NCBI RefSeq assembly: GCF_012911975.1
Contig: NZ_SMDQ01000008.1
Location: forward strand, 62,001-126,000
Reading direction: 5' to 3'
DNA: 64,000 nucleotides
Source: Nodosilinea sp. P-1105
Lineage (GTDB): Bacteria > Cyanobacteriota > Cyanobacteriia > Phormidesmidales > Phormidesmidaceae
A program made the position numbers and the translations under genes. Shown in pieces: positions 1 through 8,569 of the stretch. The first letter of the stretch is position 1, and the number at the start of each line of letters is the position of its first letter. The notes beneath the pieces are model-generated. The model made no database searches. It was not told where the DNA came from and was given only the letters and a program-made list of their open reading frames with translations.

Positions 1-489
1 AAAGATGTGCGCTTTAGCGGTGCCCAAGCCGAAGGATGTTCGCCGATCGCCCAAGCCTTCAAAGAGGGTCGCGACTTTGTCACGCCGGTCAAGCCCAACA
101 CCATCGCCAAGTCCATCGCCATTGGTAATCCCGCTGACGGTATCTATGCCCTCGACATTGCCCGCAAAACCAATGGCAATATTGAATCAGTCACCGATGC
201 GGAAGTGGTGGACGGCATGAAGCTGCTGGCCGAAACCGAAGGCATCTTTACGGAGACGGCCGGGGGCACCACCATTGCCGTGCTCAAAAAGCTGGCTGAA
301 GCCGGCAAAATTGACCCGGATGAGTGCACTGTGGCCTACATCACAGGCAACGGCCTCAAGACCCAAGAAGCCGTTCAGGGTTACATCGGCGAACCTCTCG
401 CCATTGAACCCAAACTAGACAGCTTTGAGCGGGCTCTAGAGCGGGCTCGCACCTTGGATCGGTTGGAATGGCAACAGGTGCTGGTTTAG
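1..489 (+). CDS. thrC: Threonine synthase, C-terminal part (5' end outside window)
   Basis: The last 162 codons of a PLP-dependent threonine synthase, which converts O-phosphohomoserine to threonine in the cytoplasm. The frame is open from base 1, so the start and the PLP-lysine region lie upstream of the window. The visible part has the conserved AEGCSPI segment, the NPADG segment, the TETAGG stretch of the PLP phosphate-binding core and a Gly-rich TGNGLK motif near the end, all typical of the family. The stop is followed by a heptamer-repeat spacer and then a MoaD/ThiS-like gene on the same strand. I recall that this neighbour arrangement is common in cyanobacteria, so the two may be co-transcribed. 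The assignment is firm; only the 5' boundary is missing. Confidence 0.93.
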   Translation, partial: KDVRFSGAQAEGCSPIAQAFKEGRDFVTPVKPNTIAKSIAIGNPADGIYALDIARKTNGNIESVTDAEVVDGMKLLAETEGIFTETAGGTTIAVLKKLAEAGKIDPDECTVAYITGNGLKTQEAVQGYIGEPLAIEPKLDSFERALERARTLDRLEWQQVLV

Positions 490-493
490 TAGC

Positions 494-580
494 TGATACC
501 CGATACCCGATACCCCAGAAACCCACCCCTACCCCTCCCAGGAGGGGATGCCGGTATCCCATACCCAATATCCACCCCCT
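494..580. repeat. Heptamer tandem (GATACCC) and small hairpin between thrC and the MoaD-like gene
   Basis: GATACCC occurs three times head to tail at about 494-515, followed by a palindrome CCCCTCC-CA-GGAGGGG near 534-549 and further GTATCCC/ATACCC copies. Short tandem heptamers of this kind are a known cyanobacterial intergenic feature. Confidence 0.6.
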
Positions 581-633
581 GCTCTACAATTTCTTCTGCC
601 TGTCGTTTTTCTCGCTTTACCTATTTCATCAAC

Positions 634-909
634 ATGGCTGTAAAAGTACTGATTCCTACCCCGCTGCAGAAATTCACCAATAACCAGGCCGCCCTAGAAT
701 GCAAAGGGAATTCCATTGTGGAACTCCTGGATGACTTGGAAACGAACTGTCCTGGTATCAAAGCTCGTCTGTGCGACGATACGGGTGAACTGCGCCGCTT
801 TATTAACTTCTATGTCAACAGCGAAGATATTCGCTTTTTAGATGGCAAAAACACGGCCCTTAGTGACGGTGATGAAGTGAGTATTGTCCCTGCTGTTGCA
901 GGGGGTTGA
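634..909 (+). CDS. MoaD/ThiS-family ubiquitin-like sulfur carrier protein
   Basis: A 91-residue beta-grasp protein of the MoaD/ThiS family, which carries sulfur as a C-terminal thiocarboxylate after activation by an E1-like enzyme. The chain ends exactly in Ala-Gly-Gly, the di-glycine tail required for adenylation. The preceding [14 protein letters not shown] pattern matches the last strand of the fold. Length is normal for the family. The gene follows threonine synthase, not molybdopterin or thiamine genes. A comparable pairing of a sulfur carrier (CysO) with a PLP beta-family synthase (CysM) is known from mycobacteria, so a role in amino-acid sulfur transfer is possible but is inference here. 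A strong terminator-like hairpin lies 70 bases downstream. Confidence 0.85.
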   Translation: MAVKVLIPTPLQKFTNNQAALECKGNSIVELLDDLETNCPGIKARLCDDTGELRRFINFYVNSEDIRFLDGKNTALSDGDEVSIVPAVAGG

Positions 910-979
910 GGGGCCACCCTACCACCGGTTGGCAGGTGGGCATCACCTTCTTAGATCAACACAATTTAAGCAATTCAAG

Positions 980-1007
980 AGCCAGGGAGTTCCCCCTGGC
1001 TTTTTTT
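980..1007 (+). terminator. Rho-independent terminator after the thrC / MoaD-like pair
   Basis: Perfect 8-bp stem AGCCAGGG / CCCTGGCT with a 6-base loop, followed directly by seven T residues. It closes the thrC/MoaD-like transcription unit. Confidence 0.88.
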
Positions 1008-1309
1008 ATGCAGCCCATGTCCTGATTACCATCTTGCCCCCCTGCCTTGGTTAGACCCTCAAGATCACGGGGCCGCAGTCCGGCAGGTAGAAGTTAGCCA
1101 TGACAGAATCTAAAGTTTATGAAAAACCGTTTCCCAGTAACAACGGCCTCAAAGGTAGTCATTAAAATAATCCCTAAGTATTACCAACTAAGCCAGGGTG
1201 CGTGGCTTGGACGCTTCGCCTGGCGGGTTTGCTGGTTCAGCTAACGCGCTAGGTAGTGGTTTAGCTGGCCGCTCCTGACGCTAAGGTGATTAAATTCCTT
1301 TTTTCAGTT
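1008..1309. other. Gene-free stretch, possible 21-codon ORF
   Basis: No convincing gene. An ATG at 1100 opens a 21-codon frame ending at 1165 (begins MTESKVYEKPF) with no Shine-Dalgarno, perhaps a gene remnant. Bases 1190-1275 are rich in short GCTGG/CCAGC-like inverted segments. Confidence 0.4.
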
Positions 1310-1654
1310 ATGAGTTATAGCTTTGACATTATTGGTATTGCCCCGGTGCTGCAATTTTTTAGCCACCAACAACGGGTTGAAACCAGCCGCGATCGCAGCC
1401 AAGCCTATCTAGGCAGCTACTGCTGTACCCTAGATGGGTTTATCGAGGCCACTGAAATCGTTCATCATAAACCCGACTGGGACTGGGACGCCATTGTCAA
1501 TAAGATGGTGGAGTTTTGGCTAAACCAAGAAGACAACGTCCGCCACTGGAAACAACAATTTGCGTCCACTGAGGGTAGTGACCACCTGGTGGTTGCCCGG
1601 GTAGTCAACTACACCAGCCTACGCCACGAATTTGAGGCTCTATTTGACGATTGA
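1310..1654 (+). CDS. Conserved cyanobacterial hypothetical protein (114 aa)
   Basis: A small soluble protein of unknown function, rich in Trp and His in its second half, with no membrane segment and no catalytic motif that I recognise. I recall similar proteins beginning MSYSFDII in other cyanobacteria, and for that reason chose the ATG at 1310 over an in-frame GTG at 1286 that would add eight residues; no clear Shine-Dalgarno decides the matter. It stands alone, about 300 bases after the thrC-side terminator and 200 bases before nblS, with no obvious operon partner. Function cannot be assigned from sequence. Confidence 0.65.
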   Translation: MSYSFDIIGIAPVLQFFSHQQRVETSRDRSQAYLGSYCCTLDGFIEATEIVHHKPDWDWDAIVNKMVEFWLNQEDNVRHWKQQFASTEGSDHLVVARVVNYTSLRHEFEALFDD

Positions 1655-1853
1655 GGCGGTTCGGAAGCTATGATCACGAAGAACGTGCCAGAATAAGAGT
1701 GTTCTAGCCCATGCTTGATCCAGAATTTTGGTAAACCTTCCTTGCCTTTTGAGCTAGGTACAGGGACCATCCCCTGGTCAAGGTTGAGTTGGAATGTGCT
1801 TAAGGCGATATTCTTAAGGCGACGTTGGTTACTGCTGGCATTTTAAGGCACCG

Positions 1854-3875
1854 TTGATCAGGTTACTCGTTAAAATCCGCGATGTGTTTCTCCGCTGGTG
1901 GGGAGACTTTACCCTGCAGACCCGACTAATGGCGGGGGCAACATTAGTGGTGTCCTTAATTACCAGTGGGCTTACCTTTTGGGCGGTCAACACCATCCAG
2001 CATGATGCCCGTCTCAACGACACTCGCTTTGCCCGAGACCTGGGCTTGCTATTGGCGGCCAATGTCGCACCTTTGGTAAACGAGGCCGATCGCACTGAAC
2101 TGGCCCGCTTTTCCTACAGCTTTTACCAAAGCACCTCTAGTGTACGCTACATGCTCTATGCCGACGAAAATGGCGATATTTTCTTTGGCATTCCTTTTTC
2201 TGAAGCTGCGGTGCAAAACTCTCTGACCCTGCGGCGACGGATGCAGCTGCCCGAAGGGTACGCCCAAAACACCGATCGCCCCTTGGTTCGCCAGCACATT
2301 ACCCCCGCCGGGGAAGTCACCGATGTGTTCGTACCGCTCAACTACAACGGCGATCATCTGGGGGTGCTGGCCCTGGGAATTAACCCCAACCCCACCGTTG
2401 TAGCCTCCTCCCATTTGACTCGCGATGTCACCATTGCTGTCTTTGTCTCCATTTGGGTGATGGTTATTTTAGGAGCGGTCTTCAATGCCTTGACAATTAC
2501 CCAGCCGATCAAAGAACTGCTGACTGGGGTGAAAAATATTGCCGCCGGTAACTTCAAACAGCGAATTAACTTGCCCCTGGGCGGTGAGTTAGGCGAACTG
2601 ATCTATAGCTTTAACGATATGGCTGAGCGCCTAGAGCGCTACGAAGAGCAAAACATTGAAGAGCTGACGGCCGAAAAAGCCAAACTAGAAACCCTGGTAT
2701 CCACTATCGCCGATGGCGCTATTTTGCTCGATAGCGACATGCACGCGGTGCTGGTTAACCCCACAGCCCGCCGCATCTTCGGCTGGGATAACCAGTCCCT
2801 AGAAGGGCAAAACATCCTTGAACATTTTCCCAGTCCAGTCAGGGTGCAAATGACCCGGCCCCTGTTTCAAGCGGTTCAGGGGGATGCCGAAGCCATGGAA
2901 TTTCGGGTGCCTTTAACTGAGCCCAGTAACCGTACCCTACGCATCTTGCTGAACACCGTCTTGGACCAGGCCAAAGAAAATGTCAAAGGGCTCGCCATTA
3001 CGGTGCAAGATATCACCCGAGAAGTGGCCCTCAACGAAGCTAAGGCTCAATTTATCAGCAATGTCTCCCACGAGTTACGCACACCGCTGTTCAACATCAA
3101 GTCATTTATTGAGACTCTCCATGAATACGGTGAAGATCTGAGTGATAACGAACGTAAAGAATTCCTGGAAACCGCCAACCACGAGACCGATCGCCTTACC
3201 CGTTTAGTGAATGACGTTCTCGACTTGTCGCGCCTTGAATCAAACCGTCAGTATCAGCTTGATGCGGTAGATATCAGCCAACCGATTGAACAAACCTTGC
3301 GCACCCATAGACTGAACGCCAGGGACAAGCAAATCGAACTTCTGCAAGATGTTGAGCCTAACTTGCCACCAGTCTTTGGCAACTATGATTTGCTGTTGCA
3401 GGTCTTTAGCAACTTGGTGGGCAATGCCCTGAAATTTACTGAGCCTGGGGGACAGGTGATGCTACGAGCTTACCAACTCTCCAACTGCCACGATAATACC
3501 AGGGCCATGGACTGTATTCGGGTCGAGATCTCAGATACGGGTATAGGTATTGCTCTAGAAGACCAACAAGCTATTTTTGATCGCTTTTTCCGGGTAGAAA
3601 ATCGGGTTCATACCTTGGAAGGAACCGGTCTAGGGTTATCCATCGTGAAAAATATTATTGAAAAGCACAACAGCCAGGTGAGGCTGGTGAGTGAAGTGGG
3701 AGTCGGGACGACATTCTGGTTTGATTTGATGTTGAACCCCCCAGATCATAGCTCTGCCCTAGCCCATGGTCAGACAAGTGCGTCTGGCAACCAAGGAACT
3801 GAAGCCGAATCGCCTGTGACCATCACCCTAGAACCCGTGATTGCAGCAACCCTTGATCCCCCGTCCCTATCCTAG
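1854..3875 (+). CDS. nblS: Sensor histidine kinase NblS (Hik33/DspA type)
   Basis: A 673-residue membrane sensor kinase closely matching cyanobacterial NblS/Hik33, which controls high-light, nutrient and other stress responses, including phycobilisome degradation. In order: a short basic and aromatic N-terminus, TM1 about 26-47, an extracytoplasmic sensor domain to about 190, TM2 about 191-214, HAMP about 215-265, a linker coiled coil, PAS about 280-390, and the HisKA dimerisation domain with the phospho-accepting His406 in SHELRTP. The ATPase domain has an N box (about 516-529), DTGIGI (561-566) and GTGLGLS (590-596). The C-terminal tail beyond about 620 is Ser/Thr-rich. The start is TTG at 1854, preceded by AAGG at a 5-6 base gap, and agrees with the family's usual N-terminus. 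It is monocistronic. Confidence 0.93.
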   Translation: MIRLLVKIRDVFLRWWGDFTLQTRLMAGATLVVSLITSGLTFWAVNTIQHDARLNDTRFARDLGLLLAANVAPLVNEADRTELARFSYSFYQSTSSVRYMLYADENGDIFFGIPFSEAAVQNSLTLRRRMQLPEGYAQNTDRPLVRQHITPAGEVTDVFVPLNYNGDHLGVLALGINPNPTVVASSHLTRDVTIAVFVSIWVMVILGAVFNALTITQPIKELLTGVKNIAAGNFKQRINLPLGGELGELIYSFNDMAERLERYEEQNIEELTAEKAKLETLVSTIADGAILLDSDMHAVLVNPTARRIFGWDNQSLEGQNILEHFPSPVRVQMTRPLFQAVQGDAEAMEFRVPLTEPSNRTLRILLNTVLDQAKENVKGLAITVQDITREVALNEAKAQFISNVSHELRTPLFNIKSFIETLHEYGEDLSDNERKEFLETANHETDRLTRLVNDVLDLSRLESNRQYQLDAVDISQPIEQTLRTHRLNARDKQIELLQDVEPNLPPVFGNYDLLLQVFSNLVGNALKFTEPGGQVMLRAYQLSNCHDNTRAMDCIRVEISDTGIGIALEDQQAIFDRFFRVENRVHTLEGTGLGLSIVKNIIEKHNSQVRLVSEVGVGTTFWFDLMLNPPDHSSALAHGQTSASGNQGTEAESPVTITLEPVIAATLDPPSLS

Positions 3876-3988
3876 GTAAGGGCATCGTTATGGTAGCTAT
3901 TGCGCTAATTTCCATTGCAATGTGAGCTTAAGCTATATGAACCTGACCTTACAATTAAGATTAGAGCCGGTGCCGTCGTCGCCAGACC

Positions 3989-4504
3989 ATGCAGAATCTT
4001 CAACGTCAACAACAATCGCCTAGTAATCAAGAGCGCCAGACCGAAATTGAGTGCATCCAAGAGGTCATGCTGCTACTCGATAATTTATTTAATCGAGAAG
4101 AAGCGACAGTTAAGTCAGTGCTTGACTGCCTTTATGATGTGGGTTCTATCCGGTTAATTAATCAAAAGGTGAGTATTAAAGCCCTCCGTGGTCCGCTCAA
4201 GGGTATTGCTCGGTTTACAAAACCCGTCTTTCGCATTTTTGCCCTCCGCTGGTTCAAGAAGAACAGTCCCTGGCTGATCACCCGCTGGCTATTTAACCAG
4301 GTGAAATTTGAGGATAAGCCGTCTGCTTCCCAGCCAACAGACGATGAGGTCACCCTGATTGATGTGGTGCCTGTGCAAAATACATTGCCACCATTGGTCG
4401 AAAAGCAAGCGGCTGAAATTAATTCTCTGCGCGATCGCGTTAGTTGGCTGACGGTAACGGTGATCGTGCTAGCATTCCTTGGATGCCTAAACCTGCTGAC
4501 TTAG
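3989..4504 (+). CDS. Hypothetical protein with C-terminal membrane anchor
   Basis: 171 residues. The N-terminal ~90 residues are predicted soluble and helical (IQEVMLLLDNLFNREEATVK), the middle is basic and aromatic (FRIFALRWFKKNSPWL), an acidic linker follows, and the last ~22 residues form one hydrophobic segment (VTVIVLAFLGCLNLL) suitable for tail anchoring. I do not recognise a named family, though the layout resembles small cyanobacterial membrane-associated proteins. It lies 110 bases after nblS on the same strand, close enough for read-through, but nothing in the sequence ties the two functionally. It is followed by the first copy of an interspersed repeat. Confidence 0.65.
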   Translation: MQNLQRQQQSPSNQERQTEIECIQEVMLLLDNLFNREEATVKSVLDCLYDVGSIRLINQKVSIKALRGPLKGIARFTKPVFRIFALRWFKKNSPWLITRWLFNQVKFEDKPSASQPTDDEVTLIDVVPVQNTLPPLVEKQAAEINSLRDRVSWLTVTVIVLAFLGCLNLLT

Positions 4505-4516
4505 GGTTCATGATTT

Positions 4517-4577
4517 GCGGTATGCGGTTCAAAACGAGCCGTAGACCTTGCACCGTATACCGTAGACCCTGTTGACC
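4517..4577. repeat. Interspersed repeat family A, copy 1
   Basis: An AT/GC-mixed unit with inverted CGGTAT..ACCGTATACCG arms around GCCGTAGACC. Close relatives lie at 5346-5411 and 51228-51286. It forms an imperfect hairpin and is non-coding. Confidence 0.65.
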
Positions 4578-4649
4578 CGTCACCTCTGGCTTAACAGAAT
4601 GACAGAACACTAGGATGTTGACTAGGCCCATAGGGTATCACTAAGCCCA

Positions 4650-5279
4650 TTACTTCAATTGGTGACCACAGCTCCCACAAAAGCGATCCTCTGGACTAAC
4701 TGAGGCCCCACACTGGGTGCAAAACTGTCGTTGCCCCTTCGGGGTAGCCTCAGTATTCCCCATCTGCATCTCCATATTGCCCATGCGCATGGCCATGGGA
4801 TTAGCAGACATCTGCATATTACCCATGCGCATCGGCTGCATCGGTTGCATGGGTTCCATGGGTTCCATGGGCTGCATCGGTTCCATCGGTCGCATTTTAG
4901 GCACAGGCATATGGTCTGTCGGCTGCACCGCTATCGTTTGACCGCTGGCCCAGGCAGCAGCGCTAGTCGCCAAGCCAATTTGGCTGCCTTGGACTTGAAC
5001 CATCACGACCCCCTGGGCTGACACACAACGAATTAAAACCCCATTCCCCACTTGGGCTACTTGGGGCACGTCTGTCCAGGGTCCTGTGTGTACAGTATTG
5101 CTGGCCTGTTGTTGCTGGCCTGCGCCAGTGCTGGAAACCAAAATAATCGTGGCATTGCCCTGGTTATCTAGATAAATAGAATGGCCAGGACCAAGATCAC
5201 AGCGATAGGGCATAGTACAAGGGTCATGAGTTACCGTTACCATTGTGAAAGGTTTGACGCTAATGTCGCCGAGTTTCAC
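4650..5279 (-). CDS. Zinc-ribbon protein with methionine-rich tract
   Basis: A 209-residue cyanobacterial protein of unknown biochemical role. The first ~120 residues look like a single beta-rich domain (PGHSIYLDNQGNATIILVSS), which may be the effector part. Residues about 128-150 form a repetitive Met-Glx/Arg-Pro-Met tract, then Met-rich MGNMQM repeats to about 180. The C-terminus is a zinc ribbon with two CxxC pairs (CTQCG and CGSCG). The Met-rich tract recalls copper-binding segments, but that is inference. The start is GTG at 5279, chosen because the resulting MKLGDISVKPF N-terminus matches the family as I recall it and AAGAGAAAG lies just upstream. The gene stands alone between two copies of repeat family A. 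Confidence 0.75.
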   Translation of the reverse strand: MKLGDISVKPFTMVTVTHDPCTMPYRCDLGPGHSIYLDNQGNATIILVSSTGAGQQQQASNTVHTGPWTDVPQVAQVGNGVLIRCVSAQGVVMVQVQGSQIGLATSAAAWASGQTIAVQPTDHMPVPKMRPMEPMQPMEPMEPMQPMQPMRMGNMQMSANPMAMRMGNMEMQMGNTEATPKGQRQFCTQCGASVSPEDRFCGSCGHQLK

Positions 5280-5345
5280 CTTTCTCTTAAGATCTAGGGT
5301 TGAGCCAAAACAATCAATGACGAAAAAGGGGATCTAGGATGAACG

Positions 5346-5411
5346 GTCAGCGGTACACGGTTTAAGGCGAGCTGTAGACCACTCACCGTAAACCGTGCAC
5401 CCTGTCAGCCC
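5346..5411. repeat. Interspersed repeat family A, copy 2
   Basis: Matches 4517-4577 through the core CGGTTTAAGGCGAGCTGTAG and the flanking CACCGTAAACCGT arm. It sits in the 5280-5626 gap, which otherwise shows no gene. Confidence 0.65.
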
Positions 5412-5626
5412 AATACCTTTAACTGGATAGCCCACGAACCCCGATGATCTCTATCATCCAGCGTAGGCGGGAGGTAATTGTGGGGGCATTGTTCTAGCCA
5501 GTACTTCCACTGGAGGCGCGTCCCTGAGGTAACCTAAAACTATCCTGACTGACCATTAGACCTGATTGAAGGCAAACCGCCAAGCCATCCCGCGGGGTGG
5601 CGGTTGGCACTGTGCAACAACGACCT

Positions 5627-6106
5627 ATGGCCAAAAAAAGTGCAGGGCTGCTAATGTACCGCACCCAGTCTGGACAGCTGGAAGTATTGTTAGTGCATTC
5701 TGGCGGTCCCTATTGGGTGAAACGATACTGGCAGGCTTGGTCTATTCCTAAGGGGGAAATTGATCCGGGTGAAGACACCTTCGAAGCCGCCAAGCGAGAA
5801 TTTCAAGAAGAAACAGGGCAAATTCCCCAAGGGGTTTTCTACCGATTGCGTCCGGTGCGGCAGGCAGGAGGAAAGCTGGTTTTTGCTTGGGCCTTTGAAG
5901 GTGATTTTGATCCAGCGATGCTGCATAGCAATACTTTTGTTCTAGAATGGCCTCCCCATTCTGGGCAAATGCAAGAATTCCCAGAGGTGGATCGGGCCGC
6001 CTGGTTTTGCTTGGAAGAAGCTAAAAAGCGGATTATTAAAGCGCAGGCGCAGTTTTTAGAGGATTTAGTCGTTACCGTAGACCAGGCTCAGGCCACCTTG
6101 CCTTAA
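5627..6106 (+). CDS. NUDIX hydrolase
   Basis: A 159-residue hydrolase of nucleoside diphosphates linked to another group. The Nudix box is intact: Gly, five residues, Glu, seven residues, then REFQEETG (around residues 43-65), giving the metal-binding Glu cluster. The protein begins AKKSAGLLMYR, typical for the diadenosine-polyphosphate and mutT-like bacterial branch; the substrate cannot be read from the sequence. The ATG at 5627 was preferred to the in-frame GTG at 5597 because the conserved fold begins within five residues of it. The stop codon lies inside a 7-bp hairpin GCCTTAA / TTAAGGC (6100-6121) that has no T run. Monocistronic. Confidence 0.85.
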   Translation: MAKKSAGLLMYRTQSGQLEVLLVHSGGPYWVKRYWQAWSIPKGEIDPGEDTFEAAKREFQEETGQIPQGVFYRLRPVRQAGGKLVFAWAFEGDFDPAMLHSNTFVLEWPPHSGQMQEFPEVDRAAWFCLEEAKKRIIKAQAQFLEDLVVTVDQAQATLP

Positions 6107-6120
6107 ACCCTGTCTTAAGG

Positions 6121-6310
6121 CTACTGTGTACACGTAAGTCCCAGAACCTTTGCCGCCAGGGCTTTTCCCACTCTGCAGGAAGCGCAAGCTCTACATCCCC
6201 CACTCTTCGAGAAGCAAGCTACGCCCATTTTTGGGAGAGGGGGACGGTTGGCGTAGCCTGCCCAGAGGGCTTGGGGGTGAGGGCCGAGATGTGTATACAC
6301 GGTAGCTGCC
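6121..6310. repeat. Interspersed repeat family B, copy 1
   Basis: The core at 6210-6276 (GAAGCAAGCTACGCCCATTT through GAGGGCTTGGGGG) is almost identical to 42888-42954. It contains the inverted pair AGCTACGCC / GGCGTAGC, so it can fold as a long hairpin. The flank at 6127-6170 also resembles 42600-42640. Non-coding; it fills most of the 6107-6478 gap. Confidence 0.7.
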
Positions 6311-6478
6311 TTAAGGAGAGGGGCCTAAATGATTTGTCGGCTTTGCACAGCCTGTGATAGGGCTGCGCTAAAGCTAAGGAATGTTGCAATTCTGCTGCCT
6401 TGGCTTCAGGAACCTCTCTTGGGGCGAGGGGAAAGGCTTACAATAGCGACTCAGCGCCAACCATTCAGCAAATTACCT

Positions 6479-6925
6479 GTGTTTGCCACTGTTCTCATTG
6501 CTCTCAACAATTCCCCTTCTGACAACGCCATTGTAGAAGCTGCCGGAAATCTGGTGCTTGCCCCCCAAGCACGGGTGATTATGGTTCATGTTTTGCCCTA
6601 TGCCGATGATGTGGCTGGCCAAGATGCCTCTCGACCGCTGCCTGCCAATCACGACTTTCCCCACTACGACATTGAGCAACACCTCAGTGCTTGTGCCCAG
6701 CGACTGGTGGATAGTTCTCCTGTGATCGAGGTGGTCCCGGGGGAGCCCGACCGGGAAATCATTCGGCTGGCTAATATTTATCAAGTTGATTTGATTGTGT
6801 TGGGTAGCCGTGGCCTCCAGGGGGTGAATCGCATTATTGAAGGATCAGTTAGCAGCCAGGTCCTGGAACAGGCCCCCTGTACGGTCATGGTGGTTAAACC
6901 AAGAGGCCAAGGGGACAGGGGATAG
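6479..6925 (+). CDS. Universal stress protein (UspA family)
   Basis: A 148-residue single-domain universal stress protein, a soluble ATP-binding alpha/beta fold. The ATP motif Gly-x2-Gly-x9-Gly-Ser is complete in GSRGLQGV..IIEGS near residues 111-126, followed by the usual CTVMVVK last strand. The frame is open upstream to 6329, but those residues look unrelated and run through repeat DNA, so the GTG at 6479, which starts the first core strand (FATVLIAL), is the likeliest start; no good Shine-Dalgarno supports either choice. A variable loop rich in Asp, Pro and His (about 38-60) is normal for the family. The trigger and partner are unknown. Confidence 0.8.
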   Translation: MFATVLIALNNSPSDNAIVEAAGNLVLAPQARVIMVHVLPYADDVAGQDASRPLPANHDFPHYDIEQHLSACAQRLVDSSPVIEVVPGEPDREIIRLANIYQVDLIVLGSRGLQGVNRIIEGSVSSQVLEQAPCTVMVVKPRGQGDRG

Positions 6926-6980
6926 GGGACAGAGGACAGGGGATAGGCGGGGTTAGTCAGTTGACCTGCAGGGTCCTGGG

Positions 6981-7391
6981 TTAACTGGCGATAGGTTGAT
7001 TTTGATGTTGGTTTTGATGGCTCAAAAACTGCCGAAGCCGCCACATTGTTATGGTTTGGCCAAGATTTAGCGGTAACGCAGAAACCCCTTCTAGGCGCGA
7101 CTGGACCCATTGATCGCCCCAATACCACTGGTGAAATCCATCAATTCCCCCAGCTAGCACCATCTGTAAGCTGTGATCGGTTACCTGTTGAACCTGGTGA
7201 CGCACTTCAACCAAGCCTAGGTAACTATTAAACACAAGCCCTTCATGGAGCTGCTCAGGCAAGCCTTCGGCAAAGCGTTGGGGCCAAAGCCATTGACGAA
7301 ACTTTCCCGGTTGGAGCAAACTCGCTTTAATCTGTGGCTGGGTGGCGTCTACTTCGATGCGTAGATGGCTTTGTTGAAGGGTCCCTAGCAT
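6981..7391 (-). CDS. Conserved cyanobacterial hypothetical protein, SRPBCC-like
   Basis: 136 residues. It reads like a START/SRPBCC-type ligand-binding fold: an initial strand (HLRIEVDA), the helix and loop QPGKFRQWLWPQRF, then alternating strands and a closing helix ending LRQFL. I recall close relatives across cyanobacteria with no assigned function. The ATG at 7391 was taken over an in-frame GTG at 7412 because the family's N-terminus begins at MLGTLQQ. It converges with the universal stress protein gene and diverges from hslO. No membrane segment or signal peptide is visible. Confidence 0.65.
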   Translation of the reverse strand: MLGTLQQSHLRIEVDATQPQIKASLLQPGKFRQWLWPQRFAEGLPEQLHEGLVFNSYLGLVEVRHQVQQVTDHSLQMVLAGGIDGFHQWYWGDQWVQSRLEGVSALPLNLGQTITMWRLRQFLSHQNQHQNQPIAS

Positions 7392-7531
7392 AGCTTTGTT
7401 GGCAAACAACACCTCTCAGTATGCCAAAGAAGACCAGCCACCGCAGTCCTATATGCAGGCAACTAAAGCTGGGCCACCCTAGACCTTCTACAATATTCAA
7501 TAAGGATTGTTAAGTAACACTGGGGCAACGC

Positions 7532-8443
7532 ATGGCAGATCAACTAATTCGAGCGACCGCCGCTGATGGAGGCATTCGGGTGGTCGGGGTGATCACCAGT
7601 AAGCTAACGGAAGTCGCCCGGCAACGGCATCACCTATCCTATGTGGCTACAGCAGCCTTGGGGCGCACCATGGCGGCAGGACTGTTGTTGGCTTCTAGCA
7701 TGAAGCGATCGCAGTCTCGGGTCAATATTCGAGTGCGCGGCGATGGTCCCTTGGGGGGCATTTTGGTCGATGCCGGTTTAGACGGCACCGTGCGGGGGTA
7801 TGTGGATAATCCAACCATTGAGCTGCCCCCCAACGCGGCTGGCAAATTGGATGTGGGCGGAGCGGTAGGCCGCGAGGGTTATGTTTACGTGGTGCGAGAT
7901 ATAGGCTACGGCTACCCCTATTCCAGCACCGTCGAGTTGGTATCAGGGGAGATTGGTGACGACTTAACCCACTATCTGGTGAACTCTGAACAAACTCCGT
8001 CGGCCCTGGTGCTGGGGGTATTTGTGGGGGCCGATGGGGTCGAAGCAGCTGGTGGGCTGCTGCTGCAAATTTTGCCGCGGGCGGCTGAAGATGCCGAAAT
8101 GGTGTCGCTGCTGGAAAGTCGTCTATCGTCGCTGACGGGATTCACCCCCCTGCTCCGCGCCCACAAGACCCTACCCCAAATTTTTGATGGGTTGGTGGGA
8201 GACATGGGTCTCGAAATTTTGCCTGAATCTCAATTGGTTCAGTTCAATTGCCCTTGTTCTTTTGAGCGGATGTTGGGGGCATTGAAACTATTGGGAGAAG
8301 AAGAGCTGAGGGACATGATTGAAACTGATAACGGGGCCGAGGCCACCTGTCATTTCTGCAACCAGGTGTACCACACCAATAGTGACCAACTGGCCCAGCT
8401 AATTGAGGATTTACGAGATGAAAAGCAAGCGGCCAGGCAATAA
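7532..8443 (+). CDS. hslO: Redox-regulated chaperone Hsp33
   Basis: A 303-residue cytoplasmic holdase chaperone that is activated by disulfide formation under oxidative stress. The redox switch is intact: Cys240 and Cys242 (CPC) with Cys273 and Cys276 (CHFC) bind zinc when reduced. The N-terminal core shows the Gly-rich strands of the family (RGDGPLGGILVDAG). Length is normal. The ATG start at 7532 gives MADQLIRATAAD, matching the family start. It stands alone; TACAAT about 43 bases upstream could be a -10 element, but no clear -35 accompanies it. Confidence 0.94.
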   Translation: MADQLIRATAADGGIRVVGVITSKLTEVARQRHHLSYVATAALGRTMAAGLLLASSMKRSQSRVNIRVRGDGPLGGILVDAGLDGTVRGYVDNPTIELPPNAAGKLDVGGAVGREGYVYVVRDIGYGYPYSSTVELVSGEIGDDLTHYLVNSEQTPSALVLGVFVGADGVEAAGGLLLQILPRAAEDAEMVSLLESRLSSLTGFTPLLRAHKTLPQIFDGLVGDMGLEILPESQLVQFNCPCSFERMLGALKLLGEEELRDMIETDNGAEATCHFCNQVYHTNSDQLAQLIEDLRDEKQAARQ

Positions 8444-8569
8444 ATCTCTGGGGAATGAACTGACTCTCGCCTTATCATCTCAATTCACTGGAAAGGTATG
8501 GGTTGATTAACCAAGAGCGGCGGCGATACCCTCTGGGCAGGTCTTATATCAGGTCTTATATAAAGTAAC

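Noticed and set aside
1100-1165. 21-codon ORF as a real small gene
   Set aside because: No ribosome-binding site and no recognised relative; left as a possible remnant.
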